38,614 nucleotides of DNA. Origin: Desulfobacterales bacterium (lineage in GTDB: Bacteria; Desulfobacterota; Desulfobacteria; Desulfobacterales; UBA11574). This document shows, piece after piece, positions 1 to 7,606 of the stretch. The notes beneath the pieces were generated by a model. The model was not told where the DNA came from, did not search any database, and worked only from the letters and a program-made list of their open reading frames with translations. The stretch spans positions 1-38,614 of the forward strand of contig JAQYVT010000020.1 of NCBI GenBank assembly GCA_030145345.1. Direction: 5' to 3'. Numbering within the stretch: the first letter of the stretch is position 1; each line of letters starts with the position of its first letter. The position numbers and the translations under genes are program-made.

Positions 1-270
1 AATGGACTGAGGCTGAAAATCGGCATCGGCATATCAACTGGAAAGGTATTTTCCGGCATTTTGGGCTCATTGAGAATCAAAGAATTTACGTCCATCGGAA
101 TGCCGGTCAATATCGCCGCTCGGCTGCAAAGCATGGCAAAGGGCGGTGAAATTCTCATCAGCGATGCGACGTTTCAAAAGCTTTCGGGCGAAATAAAAGT
201 TGAAACCCTCCCTTCAGTCACCGTAAAAGGGATTGACCAACCGATTACCGCTTACAAAGTTAACCCCTAA
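1..270 (+). CDS. Class III adenylate/guanylate cyclase, C-terminal fragment
   Basis: The frame is open from the first base of the window to a TAA at 268-270, so the 5' part of the gene lies outside. The 89 visible residues match the C-terminal half of a class III nucleotidyl cyclase catalytic domain: a GIGISTG motif and GxVFSG strand near the left edge, then FTSIGMPVNIAARLQ (the region carrying the conserved Asn and Arg that contact the transition state), then the ILISDATF and VKGIDQPITAYKV segments typical of the end of the domain. The protein stops right after the domain, so sensor or transmembrane parts, if any, are upstream. The domain call is firm; the cyclic nucleotide produced and the signal sensed cannot be told from this piece. 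Confidence 0.85.
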   Translation, partial: NGLRLKIGIGISTGKVFSGILGSLRIKEFTSIGMPVNIAARLQSMAKGGEILISDATFQKLSGEIKVETLPSVTVKGIDQPITAYKVNP

Positions 271-276
271 TTGATC

Positions 277-535
277 GTAAACAAACTGGGAAAAACATTA
301 TACGTGTTTAGGTTTTTTATAATGCTTCTATAGATGAAATATAAATTTCTTAATACAATCTCAGTTTGTTTACCCTTCGGGAAAGCTTATGATACCCCAT
401 CTCCTTCGTTATCAAGGGCTCGCAGTAGACGACTACGGCATCGCCCTTGATGCCTCGGATCTGGGGCATCCTAAACTTTCGCTCCATTAGGGTTGAACCC
501 TAATGGAGCGCAAACAAACTGGGAAAAACATTATA
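277..535. repeat. Repeat-rich intergenic block with 24-bp direct repeats
   Basis: No gene is supported between 271 and 577. A perfect 24-bp direct repeat (279-302 and 512-535, starting AAACAAACTGGG) brackets about 210 bp. An inverted copy of its left end, CAGTTTGTTTAC, lies at 362-373. Inside is a nested hairpin: 391-399 pairs with 462-470 (one mismatch), and 411-419 (ATCAAGGGC) pairs perfectly with 443-451. The layout looks like a small non-autonomous fold-back element or a remnant of one, but I see no transposase and cannot name the family. Confidence 0.6.
480..510. repeat. Perfect 15-bp inverted repeat with a 1-nt centre
   Basis: Bases 480-494 (CGCTCCATTAGGGTT) are the exact reverse complement of 496-510 and only one base separates them. 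There is no T-run after it on either strand, so it is not a classic intrinsic terminator for the cyclase (plus) or the lipoprotein gene (minus). It directly precedes the right copy of the 24-bp direct repeat and is probably part of the same mobile or structural element. Confidence 0.7.
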
Positions 536-577
536 AGTGGTTTTTTAGCGCAAGATAGACTTTTTATGCCCGTGGAA

Positions 578-1537
578 TTAATCTTTTGGCCGAACCGTAA
601 AGCCTGTCCGAATGTCTTGGCCTGAAATACGAACCGCTTCAGCAGTGTCGGGATAGACGGCAGTTATTTCTATCTCTCCGGTCTTAAGACCCGGTATAAA
701 AAATCGGTGACCTTCTATGCCCTGGAACGTATCGGTACTGTTATAAACTTCAAATATGTCTCCGGGCTTTATCCCCACCCGTTCTCCATAGGATAGGATG
801 ATCTTATCGTCAACGGTCGAAGTAATGTATCCTGTCCAGGGATCTAACACCACGGTGTTGCATATTTTTTCACCCATATCAACTGCAATGTGCTTAAAAA
901 TATCATCTTTTATATACGCCTTAATTTCAGCGTCTGCACCGGTGGATTCCAGGTCTGATTCATCGATTTCGATTTCGCGCATAAAACTTTCGTCGAGAAG
1001 CTTTGCGCCGGTCTCGGTATCGTATACGACAGCTACAATCTGCACTTGGACATAGTGATAAATGTCTTTAAACCACCAGATCCCCTTTTTCCTTTTATCG
1101 ATTCTGACATCGTTTAACGCTCCGGTTACAATTGAATTCAAACCGGACCGTCTGCCGGACTTGGCCAGATCATAGTTGTCGATCCGTCCGGATGCCGTCC
1201 TGGGTAACGTTACCAAGAAATCGGGATAGCCGGAATCGCCCGGTTTTTCCAGAAGGACGTCCGGGCATGAAGACATTATCTTTTCCGTCAGATCGATCAA
1301 AAAGCTTTGTTGCATCTCCGTATCAGCAAAAGCGGTTTTGTTTTCAAAAAGCGTGATGCCAATCCTTTTTTTCAAGTCACTGTCCGGAGCCCGAAGATCT
1401 CTGACCATTCGCTTGGTTTTTCTCTCCATGGACGAATACGTTGTGCACCCTGCAGCCAATGATAACATTAGGGATAAAAATAAAATAGCAGCAACGTGAT
1501 ACCGATTTGCACCGTGGGTTTTGGTTGTTTTAGACAT
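578..1537 (-). CDS. Putative lipoprotein, FlgT/CsgG-like features
   Basis: A 319-residue protein with an N-terminal hydrophobic stretch (about residues 14-29) ending in a lipobox, LAAG followed by Cys31, so it should be exported and lipid-anchored. No enzymatic motif is evident. The C-terminal third, with GERVGIKPGDIFEVY and a KTGEIEI strand, resembles the beta-rich end of FlgT/CsgG-like envelope proteins, a weak similarity judged by eye. The ATG at 1535-1537 has AGGGGA a few bases upstream and shares its A with the TAA stop of queF (TAATG arrangement), so the two are translationally coupled. The coupling to a queuosine gene is probably genomic convenience. Exact function unknown. Confidence 0.7.
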   Translation of the reverse strand: MSKTTKTHGANRYHVAAILFLSLMLSLAAGCTTYSSMERKTKRMVRDLRAPDSDLKKRIGITLFENKTAFADTEMQQSFLIDLTEKIMSSCPDVLLEKPGDSGYPDFLVTLPRTASGRIDNYDLAKSGRRSGLNSIVTGALNDVRIDKRKKGIWWFKDIYHYVQVQIVAVVYDTETGAKLLDESFMREIEIDESDLESTGADAEIKAYIKDDIFKHIAVDMGEKICNTVVLDPWTGYITSTVDDKIILSYGERVGIKPGDIFEVYNSTDTFQGIEGHRFFIPGLKTGEIEITAVYPDTAEAVRISGQDIRTGFTVRPKD

Positions 1538-1944
1538 TATATATTCCCCTCGAACACCGCCGTAACTCTGGCCGTGATTCCGCCTCTGGCTGTGAAATCC
1601 CCGGTAACCTCCATAAATTTGGGCGCCAGAACGGCAACAAGATCATCGAGAATCCGGTTGGTCACATGCTCATAAAAAATACCGACATTCCGGTACTGCA
1701 ACAGATAAAACTTCAAGGATTTCAGTTCAACGATTTTCTCGTCCGGCCGGTACTTGATGGTGATGCACCCCATGTCGGGCAATCCGGTCATGGGACATAC
1801 CGATGTATATTCCGGTTGCCGGATGACGATATCAACGTCTCTTTGGGATCGATATTGATATTCGATGGGGGTCAGAACGTCGGTCTTTACAATGTCCGGA
1901 CTTTCAATATTGTATTTTATATGCTTTTCAAAGGTCTGTGTCAT
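1537..1944 (-). CDS. queF: NADPH-dependent 7-cyano-7-deazaguanine reductase (preQ0 reductase)
   Basis: QueF reduces the nitrile of preQ0 to the amine preQ1 in queuosine biosynthesis in the cytoplasm. This 135-residue protein is of the short, single-domain (YkvM-type) class. It has the [11 protein letters not shown] motif, with the catalytic Cys that forms the thioimide intermediate and the nearby Asp, and the [14 protein letters not shown] segment that carries the QueF NADPH-binding signature. The ATG at 1942-1944 has a GGAG ribosome site 7 bases away. It is the first gene of a two-gene unit with the lipoprotein gene. I looked for a preQ1 riboswitch just upstream and did not see one. No other queuosine genes are in the window. 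Confidence 0.95.
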   Translation of the reverse strand: MTQTFEKHIKYNIESPDIVKTDVLTPIEYQYRSQRDVDIVIRQPEYTSVCPMTGLPDMGCITIKYRPDEKIVELKSLKFYLLQYRNVGIFYEHVTNRILDDLVAVLAPKFMEVTGDFTARGGITARVTAVFEGNI

Positions 1945-2122
1945 TTTTTTGCTCCATTATAATTTACCCTTTTAATAATTAAGAAAACGTTTGGTGTCAA
2001 ATAAACCCTTATTATTTTTTAATGCCGGGGGCAAGGCGGTTAGAGAGAGTCTTGACATCGAAGGAATTTTCTGCTAACGGATCAATTTTATTGTAAAAAC
2101 CCCTAACAAAAAGGTACCGCAA

Positions 2123-2296
2123 ATGAGTTCTATCGATGAGCTGATTCTCAGATCCACCAAAGAAATCGTCGTGAAATTTATCGAAACCGGAAGGCTGGGT
2201 CCCGCCAATTTTCACGAGACATTCAAGTCTATCTACCAAACTGTGGAAGAAACAGCGAAAGGTTTGGAAGAAAGTCCTGAAAAATCAGAAGCGTAA
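2123..2296 (+). CDS. Small conserved-looking helical protein (57 aa)
   Basis: A short frame running ATG at 2123 to TAA at 2296, preceded by AAGGT seven bases upstream. The 57-residue product begins MSSIDELILRSTKEIVVKFI and continues with GRLGPANFHETFKSIY and an acidic, helical tail (VEETAKGLEE). Composition and helical periodicity look like a real cytoplasmic protein, whereas the opposite strand frame at the same place is not convincing. The sequence has the flavour of short N-terminal regions of MucR-like or conjugation-associated helical proteins, but I cannot assign a family. It sits alone between queF (divergent) and polA (convergent). Confidence 0.6.
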   Translation: MSSIDELILRSTKEIVVKFIETGRLGPANFHETFKSIYQTVEETAKGLEESPEKSEA

Positions 2297-2346
2297 GCGG
2301 TAACGGTTTCGAAAAAATCGAATACGTGTTTAATGAGAAATCCGGG

Positions 2347-5025
2347 TTAATGGGCTTCAGCCCAATTACTGCCCGATACCACATTCACCTTCAGGGGCAC
2401 CTTGAGGTCCCAGATCCCTTCCATGGTTTTTTTCACAAGATTGTTAACGGGTTCGAGCTCTTCAGGCGGAACTTCAAACACGATTTCATCATGCACTGAA
2501 AGGAGCATCGCAGTTTTAAAGCCGTTTTCTTCGAAGGCGGCATCCACATGGATCATGGCCAGTTTTATAAGGTCGGCGGCTGTCCCCTGCACCGGCGTAT
2601 TGATGGCGGTACGTTCTGCAAACTCCCGGACCATTTTGTTGGGACTGTTGATATCCGGCAGAAGTCTGATGCGGCCCAAAAGGGTACTGGTTTTTTGGGT
2701 TTTTCTGGCATCTTCGATGGTCTGGTCGATAAACCTTTTCACACCTTTATACCTGGAGAAATAATTGTCGATATAGGTTTTGGCCATTTTACGGCTGATG
2801 CCCAGCTCTTTGGAAAGGCCGTAAGGACTCATACCATATACAATACCGAAATTGATCACTTTGGCCTGCCGTCGCAATTCCGACGTTATAAACGACGGAA
2901 AGACCTGGAACACTTCCGTTGCCGTTCGTGTATGAATGTCCTCATCCCTTTTAAAGGCTTGAATCAAAATTTCATCATCGGCATAATGGGCCAGAATCCG
3001 GAGTTCTATCTGGGAATAATCTGCGGAAACCAGCGTCCACCCCTTTCTGGGAACAAATGCTCTGCGAATTTCTACCCCCTCTTCGGTTCGGATGGGTATA
3101 TTCTGAAGGTTCGGGTCAGAGCTGCTCAATCTTCCGGTGGCGGTCACCGTTTGATTGTAGGAGGTATGAATTCTTCCGGTTTCCGGATGAACGAGATCGA
3201 GCAGGGCATCCGTATAGGTCGATTTCAACTTGGCAAGGGTTCTGTATCTTAAAATAAGTTCAGGGAGTTCATGCTTGTCTGCAAGGGATGTCAACACGTT
3301 AACATCCGTTGAATACCCGGTTTTTTTCTTGGTCTTTTTTTGAACCGGCAGTTTGAGTTTTTCAAACAGTATCTTTCCAAGTTGCTGGGTCGATTTTATG
3401 TTAAATTCTTCACCGGCGACTGAATATATCATTTTTTCGAGCAACTCGAGCTGGTGTTCAAACGATTTTGAGAGATCCTGGAGCTTTTCCCGGTCAACAC
3501 CGATGCCGGTCATTTCCATTTTCATCAAAACAGGCACCAGGGGCATTTCGACGGTTTCAAACAGTTCCATCAAACCGGAGGCTTTGATTTTCGGCATCAG
3601 AACATGATAGGCCGCTAATGTAACATCTGCATCTTCGCAAGAATAGGGGGCGGCCTTTTCAATGGGAATTTCTGCAAAACTCATGTTCTTTTTGCCTTTG
3701 CCTGCAACGTCCTCGTAAGTAATTGTTTTGTGATCCAGAAAATCGAGGGCGATCTGGTCCAGGTTGTGGGCACGTTTTGAAGGGTCGATGAGATAGGATG
3801 CCAACATGGTGTCGAAGATAACGCCGGCCAGGTTTATTCCGTGTCGCTTGAGAACCATCCAGTCATACTTTATATTTTGACCGACCTTTTTGATCTTGGG
3901 ATTTTCCAGCACCGGTTTCAACTGTTTCAATACTTCTTTAAGCGCCAGCTGTGCAGGTGCATCGGGATACGTATGGGCACAGGGAATATAAAACGCCTCA
4001 TGAGGCTTAATGGAAACGGACAAACCCACGATCCGTGCCGCCATGGGATTCTTGGAGGTGGTTTCGGTGTCGACGGCGAATATTTCGGTTGTTTCCAGGC
4101 GAACGAGCAGATCCGACAGTGCCGGCTTGTCAAATATCGGACGGTAATTTTTATTTGAAAGATCGGCCTTCTGAGGGAAGGCTCGCTGCAATTGCCTGAA
4201 TTCCAGCATTTTAAAAAGGCCAGACAGCTCGCTGTTGTCCGGTGGTTGGCATTTTAAGTTTTCAGGATTAAATGGAACCGGCGCATCCGTATCGATTTTA
4301 ACCAGTTTTTTGCTCAAAAATGCCTGGTCTTTGTATTGAACAAGATTTTGATGCTGTTTTTTCTTGGTAATCGTGTCGATTTGTTCATAAAGATGCTCAA
4401 TGTTTCCGTAGGTTTGAATCAAAGACAGGGCGGTTTTGGATCCGATGCCGGGAACGCCGGGGATATTGTCCGACGCATCGCCGGAAAGCGCCATAACATC
4501 GATCATTTGTTCGGGCTCAACACCAAAAGATTTTCTAACGCCTTCTAAATCGATGATTTTTTCTTTCATGGGATCCCAGATACTGGTCGTGTCGGTGACC
4601 AGCTGTACGAAATCTTTGTCCCCGGTGACCATTACCACCGAAAATCCGGCCGCTTCAGCCTGTCGTCTAAACGTGCCGATAAGATCATCTGCCTCAAAAC
4701 CCTGCATTTCCATAACCGGGATGTTGAATCCATGGGTGATTTTCTTTATATAGGGGACTTGAACCGACAAGTCTTCAGGCATGGGGGGACGATTGGCTTT
4801 GTAGTCCGGGTATATTTCGTGCCGGAAGGTGGGCCCCTTGGCATCAAAAAACATCACCACATACTCCGGGGATCGATCTTCAATGAGTTTTATCAACATT
4901 CGGGTGAACCCGAAGGCTGCATTTGTTGGAAGGCCCTTTGAATTGCTCAACCCCCGTATGGCGTGGTAGGCACGGTAAATATATGCACTGCCGTCTATAA
5001 GATATACTGTTCGGTTATTTTTCAT
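2347..5025 (-). CDS. polA: DNA polymerase I
   Basis: Full-length (892 aa) three-domain Pol I, acting in repair and Okazaki fragment maturation. Residues 1-290 are the 5'-nuclease, with YLIDGSAYIYRAYHA, EADDLIGT and the helix-hairpin-helix around GVPGIGSKTA (about 191-200). Residues about 300-490 are the 3'-5' exonuclease and look active: D319 and E321 in AVDTETT, D388 in IKYDW, and Y461 with D465 in YSCEDAD. The polymerase domain has motif A SADYSQIELR (D669), motif B RRQAKVINFGIVYG (718-731) and motif C SVHDEI (D846). ATG at 5023-5025, with no strong ribosome site. The neighbours are convergent or divergent, so it is probably monocistronic. Confidence 0.98.
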   Translation of the reverse strand: MKNNRTVYLIDGSAYIYRAYHAIRGLSNSKGLPTNAAFGFTRMLIKLIEDRSPEYVVMFFDAKGPTFRHEIYPDYKANRPPMPEDLSVQVPYIKKITHGFNIPVMEMQGFEADDLIGTFRRQAEAAGFSVVMVTGDKDFVQLVTDTTSIWDPMKEKIIDLEGVRKSFGVEPEQMIDVMALSGDASDNIPGVPGIGSKTALSLIQTYGNIEHLYEQIDTITKKKQHQNLVQYKDQAFLSKKLVKIDTDAPVPFNPENLKCQPPDNSELSGLFKMLEFRQLQRAFPQKADLSNKNYRPIFDKPALSDLLVRLETTEIFAVDTETTSKNPMAARIVGLSVSIKPHEAFYIPCAHTYPDAPAQLALKEVLKQLKPVLENPKIKKVGQNIKYDWMVLKRHGINLAGVIFDTMLASYLIDPSKRAHNLDQIALDFLDHKTITYEDVAGKGKKNMSFAEIPIEKAAPYSCEDADVTLAAYHVLMPKIKASGLMELFETVEMPLVPVLMKMEMTGIGVDREKLQDLSKSFEHQLELLEKMIYSVAGEEFNIKSTQQLGKILFEKLKLPVQKKTKKKTGYSTDVNVLTSLADKHELPELILRYRTLAKLKSTYTDALLDLVHPETGRIHTSYNQTVTATGRLSSSDPNLQNIPIRTEEGVEIRRAFVPRKGWTLVSADYSQIELRILAHYADDEILIQAFKRDEDIHTRTATEVFQVFPSFITSELRRQAKVINFGIVYGMSPYGLSKELGISRKMAKTYIDNYFSRYKGVKRFIDQTIEDARKTQKTSTLLGRIRLLPDINSPNKMVREFAERTAINTPVQGTAADLIKLAMIHVDAAFEENGFKTAMLLSVHDEIVFEVPPEELEPVNNLVKKTMEGIWDLKVPLKVNVVSGSNWAEAH

Positions 5026-5104
5026 AGGGTTTCAGGTGGTGCTGCAGGCTGTGTTCGTTCCGGCGTGGTGCCGGTTGACACGGCTCCTTTGTTGCATTAA
5101 TTTT

Positions 5105-5265
5105 GATGGCGTCGTAAAAAGTCCCATCTACTGCGTTGTAGTATTTTTTCAGACACTCGGCATACTACATGAATGGCCTCGTTCCTGAAAAAATACTACG
5201 CCTTGGATATGAACCTTTTTACTTAGCCATCTATAGTTGAATTCATGACTTTTTACGAGATCATC
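5105..5265. repeat. MITE-like fold-back element upstream of polA
   Basis: Outer arms 5105-5123 and 5247-5265 are inverted repeats matching at 16 of 19 positions (TCGTAAAAAGTC in common). Inner arms 5138-5152 and 5185-5199 (GTAGTATTTTTTCAG) are perfect 15-bp inverted repeats. The whole 161-bp unit could fold into one long interrupted hairpin. A solitary related end, ACTTTTTACGAGTCCGTCA, occurs at 17140-17158, which suggests a dispersed repeat family in this genome. It occupies most of the 5026-5349 gap between polA and the divergent CoA-binding gene; no gene is seen in that gap. Confidence 0.7.
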
Positions 5266-5349
5266 AATCTTTAACCACAATATATTGTTGGGCGTTCTGT
5301 TCCTATCATTAATAGAGTAAAACAGCAAGATGGCTTAAGGAATTATACC

Positions 5350-5784
5350 ATGAAACCCGCCAAGATAATTACCGAAGATGATGAAATCAAAAGAACACTC
5401 GAAAACGCACGGACCATTGCCATTGTGGGTTTAAGCCCCAAACCTGAACGGGACTCCAACAGGGTCGCCAGATATCTCAAAAATCAAGGATACAGAATAA
5501 TTCCGGTCCGGCCCGGGCAAAAAGAAATTTTGGGAGAAAAAGCTTACGCCACACTGGATGATATCCGGGAAAACGTGGATATTGTAGATGTATTCAGAAA
5601 TTCCGCACAGATTGTGCCCCATGCCCTCGAAGCCGCCCGCCTGTCTCCAAAGGTCTTCTGGATGCAGCTGAACATCGAAAACCCGGAAGCCGCAGCACTG
5701 TTAACAGAAGCCGGCGTTGATGTGGTGACGAACAAATGCATAAAGATCGAACATGAAAAGCTCTGTAAAAAGAACGTCTTATAG
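5350..5784 (+). CDS. CoA-binding domain protein (YccU-like)
   Basis: A 144-residue single-domain protein with a Rossmann-type CoA-binding fold related to the N-terminal domain of succinyl-CoA synthetase alpha. The nucleotide-binding loop is IAIVGLSPKPERDS (about 24-37), followed by the conserved YRIIPVRPG, the DIVDVFRNS strand and the VFWMQLNIENPEA segment that characterise the YccU family. The ATG at 5350 has AAGGA nine bases upstream. Its 3' end overlaps the start of the small Cys-rich gene by 32 bases, so the two are probably co-translated. Homologues bind CoA, but their physiological role is not settled. Confidence 0.9.
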   Translation: MKPAKIITEDDEIKRTLENARTIAIVGLSPKPERDSNRVARYLKNQGYRIIPVRPGQKEILGEKAYATLDDIRENVDIVDVFRNSAQIVPHALEAARLSPKVFWMQLNIENPEAAALLTEAGVDVVTNKCIKIEHEKLCKKNVL

Positions 5785-5977
5785 AGAAAAACGCCGCATT
5801 GCCAAACAAAGCGGCTGCCACTGCTGCAGGGAGAAACCCCCGTTCTGCTGGAGATGCCGGTGCGGCTTTGCCATGTGTCAAAAATGCATGTTGGAAAATA
5901 TCTGGGGGATGTCTTGCAACGGAATCACCTGGGAATGCCCGGACTGCGGTGGAAACAATGGGTTCGGCAACCAATAA
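5753..5977 (+). CDS. Cys-rich putative zinc-binding mini-protein (74 aa)
   Basis: The product has 11 Cys in 74 residues, arranged as CHCC, CWRCRC, CQKC, C and CPDCGG, which fits one or two structural zinc ribbons. The N-terminal 19 residues are basic (KRTSYREKRRIAKQSG). It starts at an ATG inside the end of the CoA-binding gene, in another frame, with only a weak ribosome site, consistent with translational coupling. Cysteine spacing this regular is unlikely in a chance frame. Possible roles include a nucleic-acid-binding or partner-docking peptide; the sequence shows nothing more specific. Confidence 0.65.
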   Translation: MKSSVKRTSYREKRRIAKQSGCHCCREKPPFCWRCRCGFAMCQKCMLENIWGMSCNGITWECPDCGGNNGFGNQ

Positions 5978-6010
5978 TCGACCGATATAATAAATTTACG
6001 GCTCAGTTTT

Positions 6011-6655
6011 TCATGTGACGTCTTCCTGCCGCCCTATTTCTAAATCAAGGATCTTTGCGATTTCTTTCAAACTGTGTATATGAAACTCAGCGGAAAGGGA
6101 TCTGTTTTGATACGCCACAAACGGCACCCCCGCCGCTTTTGCCGCAACTTCGTCGAGGTTCGAATCCCCGATATATATCGCATGGTTCGATTCTATTCCA
6201 AAATGTTCCAGAACCTTGATCAGCGGGTCTGGGTGAGGCTTGGGGCGCTCCACGTCCATGGAACTGACCACAAGGTCAAAATACCCTTCCAGGCCGTGTT
6301 CCTTGAGAACCCGGTCCATGGTGTCCGATCGGTTGGTTGCAACTGCGGTTTTATATGTCGGCCTGAGCATTTTAAGTAGCTGTTTTAAATTGGGTTCCAT
6401 GACCATATATTTTAAAAACGGGAGATAGCTCATATTTTTCCGATAACTCTGGGCCGCCCGGATATCGTCCGGGTCATTAAAGAGGAATTCAATGGACTGG
6501 TCTGCGGTATGGCTGTGACAGTAAGCAAATTGATCGGGGGTCAATGCCGGCTGGCCGAAATGGTCCAATATCTGATTATAGTAAGCAATGTTTGCCTTTT
6601 TTGTGTCGAACATGACGCCGTCACAATCAAAAGCAACAACTTTGATATTTTTCAT
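6011..6655 (-). CDS. HAD-superfamily hydrolase, phosphoglycolate phosphatase-like
   Basis: A 214-residue HAD phosphatase. Motif I is VVAFDCDGVMFD, with nucleophile D10 and acid D12; motif II is the Thr of AVATNRSD; motif III is the Lys of ERPKPHPDP; motif IV is IYIGDSNLDE. The helical insert between motifs I and II is the subclass I cap of phosphoglycolate phosphatase and beta-phosphoglucomutase relatives, so a small phosphorylated metabolite is the likely substrate. I chose the ATG at 6653-6655 because motif I then falls at the usual distance from the N-terminus and the start lies one base after the stop of the selenoprotein gene. A further in-frame start at 6703 would lie inside that gene. 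The two are co-transcribed and probably coupled. Confidence 0.88.
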   Translation of the reverse strand: MKNIKVVAFDCDGVMFDTKKANIAYYNQILDHFGQPALTPDQFAYCHSHTADQSIEFLFNDPDDIRAAQSYRKNMSYLPFLKYMVMEPNLKQLLKMLRPTYKTAVATNRSDTMDRVLKEHGLEGYFDLVVSSMDVERPKPHPDPLIKVLEHFGIESNHAIYIGDSNLDEVAAKAAGVPFVAYQNRSLSAEFHIHSLKEIAKILDLEIGRQEDVT

Positions 6656-6656
6656 T

Positions 6657-7388
6657 TTATTTTTTTGGGTTTGCCGGCCGGTCTGAGATATAACCGTAAA
6701 CATAGATTTTAATCTCCGGCCGTAATTTGCTGTCCGTTGTTAATTTGATGGTATCGAAATAGCGACCCTTATCATTTTTCAGGTTTTCAACCGTCAGACC
6801 ATATTCCATATTTTCTGAGGATTTATTTTTTTCCAGCGAATAACGGATGTGTTTTCCATTAATTGCCGTGACGCCGGAAATTTTGAACGGATACTTTTTT
6901 TCAGGTATGATCTTTACGGTTGATTTTATTTTATCGCCGGAAAAACCGCGCAGCGTGACCCGCTTCGGTACGATGGTAACAAAGTTTTCGACATTACCAG
7001 AAACGGTCAAGTGAAGCACGGGTTTGTCGGGTGTATCGGTTTTGACCCGAATTGTTTTGGTGAGCGTTCTTCCACCGTATCCCGATGTATCGACTTTAAT
7101 AACAATCTTTCCCTCGCCGCCGGCGGGGATCTGTCTCGGGTATGAGACAGCGGTACACCCTCAGCCGGTTTTGACGCTCTCGATCTTCAGCAGAGCGGTT
7201 CCTTTGTTTTGTATGACAAAATCATGTGTTATTTTAGTGCCGTCTGTAACCGGAGCAAAGGTGTAACGGCTTTCCGGTACAACGGCGGATGGTGATTGAG
7301 GTGTTTGTTTCGAGACGCCAAACGCGCTGGTTTGGAAAAAAACCATGCAGAACAGTAGAAAAAAGGCAGCATAGATTTTAAATTTCAT
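6657..7388 (-). CDS. DUF1573-family exported protein, apparent selenoprotein (Sec76)
   Basis: Read as one 243-residue gene with an in-frame TGA at 7163-7161 decoded as selenocysteine. The ATG at 7386-7388 has AGGA upstream. Residues 1-24 form a signal peptide, then comes the DUF1573 core: THDFVIQNKGTALLKIESVKTG, Sec76, GCTAVSYP, IPAGGEGKI and the VKTDTPDKPVLHL strand. In the family the motif is Cys-Gly-Cys-Thr and the TGA lies exactly at the first Cys, giving U-G-C-T. The frame is unbroken for 167 codons after the TGA and the two halves are exactly in phase. A stem-loop follows the TGA. The Sec-Gly-Cys pair suggests thiol/selenol redox chemistry in the periplasm. Alternatives are a Cys-to-stop mutation or a sequencing error. 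The HAD gene starts one base downstream. Confidence 0.85.
7125..7163 (-). promoter_or_regulatory. Candidate bacterial SECIS for the DUF1573 gene
   Basis: Starting from the UGA (7163-7161), ten bases are followed by a perfect 7-bp stem, CTGTCTC (7150-7144) with GAGACAG (7137-7131), closed by a 6-nt loop (7143-7138). GGG at 7160-7158 can pair with CCC at 7128-7126 to give a lower stem. The apical loop lies about 18-23 nt past the UGA, within the range known for bacterial SECIS elements. It lacks a G in the first two loop positions, which many SECIS loops have. Confidence 0.6.
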
Positions 7389-7483
7389 TTTAAAAAATTC
7401 CTAGACATAATACGCTATAATACGGTTTAAAAAATTCGATTCTCGAGCCCATTATCCGGTTGTCCGACAGGGCATGAACAGCT

Positions 7484-7512
7484 TATTTAAGTTGCATCCT
7501 TTGGAATGTCAA
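7484..7512 (-). promoter_or_regulatory. Predicted sigma-70 promoter with overlapping direct repeat
   Basis: On the minus strand a perfect -35 hexamer TTGACA (7512-7507) is separated by 17 bases from TAAATA (7489-7484), placing a start near 7476, about 90 bases ahead of the DUF1573 start codon. A 10-bp direct repeat, GATGCAACTT, occurs at 7520-7511 and 7498-7489, exactly 22 bp apart (two helical turns). One copy touches the -35 and the other abuts the -10, as expected for an operator. The regulator is unknown. Confidence 0.55.
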
Positions 7513-7606
7513 GTTGCATCTTTTTATTTTAAGCCGACCCGTTCTGTTCGGCCTGTGCCAGGGTCGACACGGAAAAAGCCAGGCAAATCGTATCTGAATC
7601 CAGGAT

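Noticed and set aside
1945-2010. preQ1 riboswitch upstream of queF
   Set aside because: The leader is AT-rich and short; I could not find the preQ1 aptamer pattern or pseudoknot.
2012-2239. Minus-strand 75-codon frame opposite the small gene at 2123
   Set aside because: Low-quality composition and no ribosome site; the plus-strand frame has a better start and a plausible product.
2548-3252. Plus-strand 234-codon frame opposite polA
   Set aside because: Antisense to the conserved polymerase domain, with no recognisable features.
6140-6175. tRNA-like T-arm (GGTTCGAATCCCC)
   Set aside because: It is within the HAD gene, where it encodes the conserved GDSNLDE motif on the other strand; no acceptor or anticodon arms fit around it.
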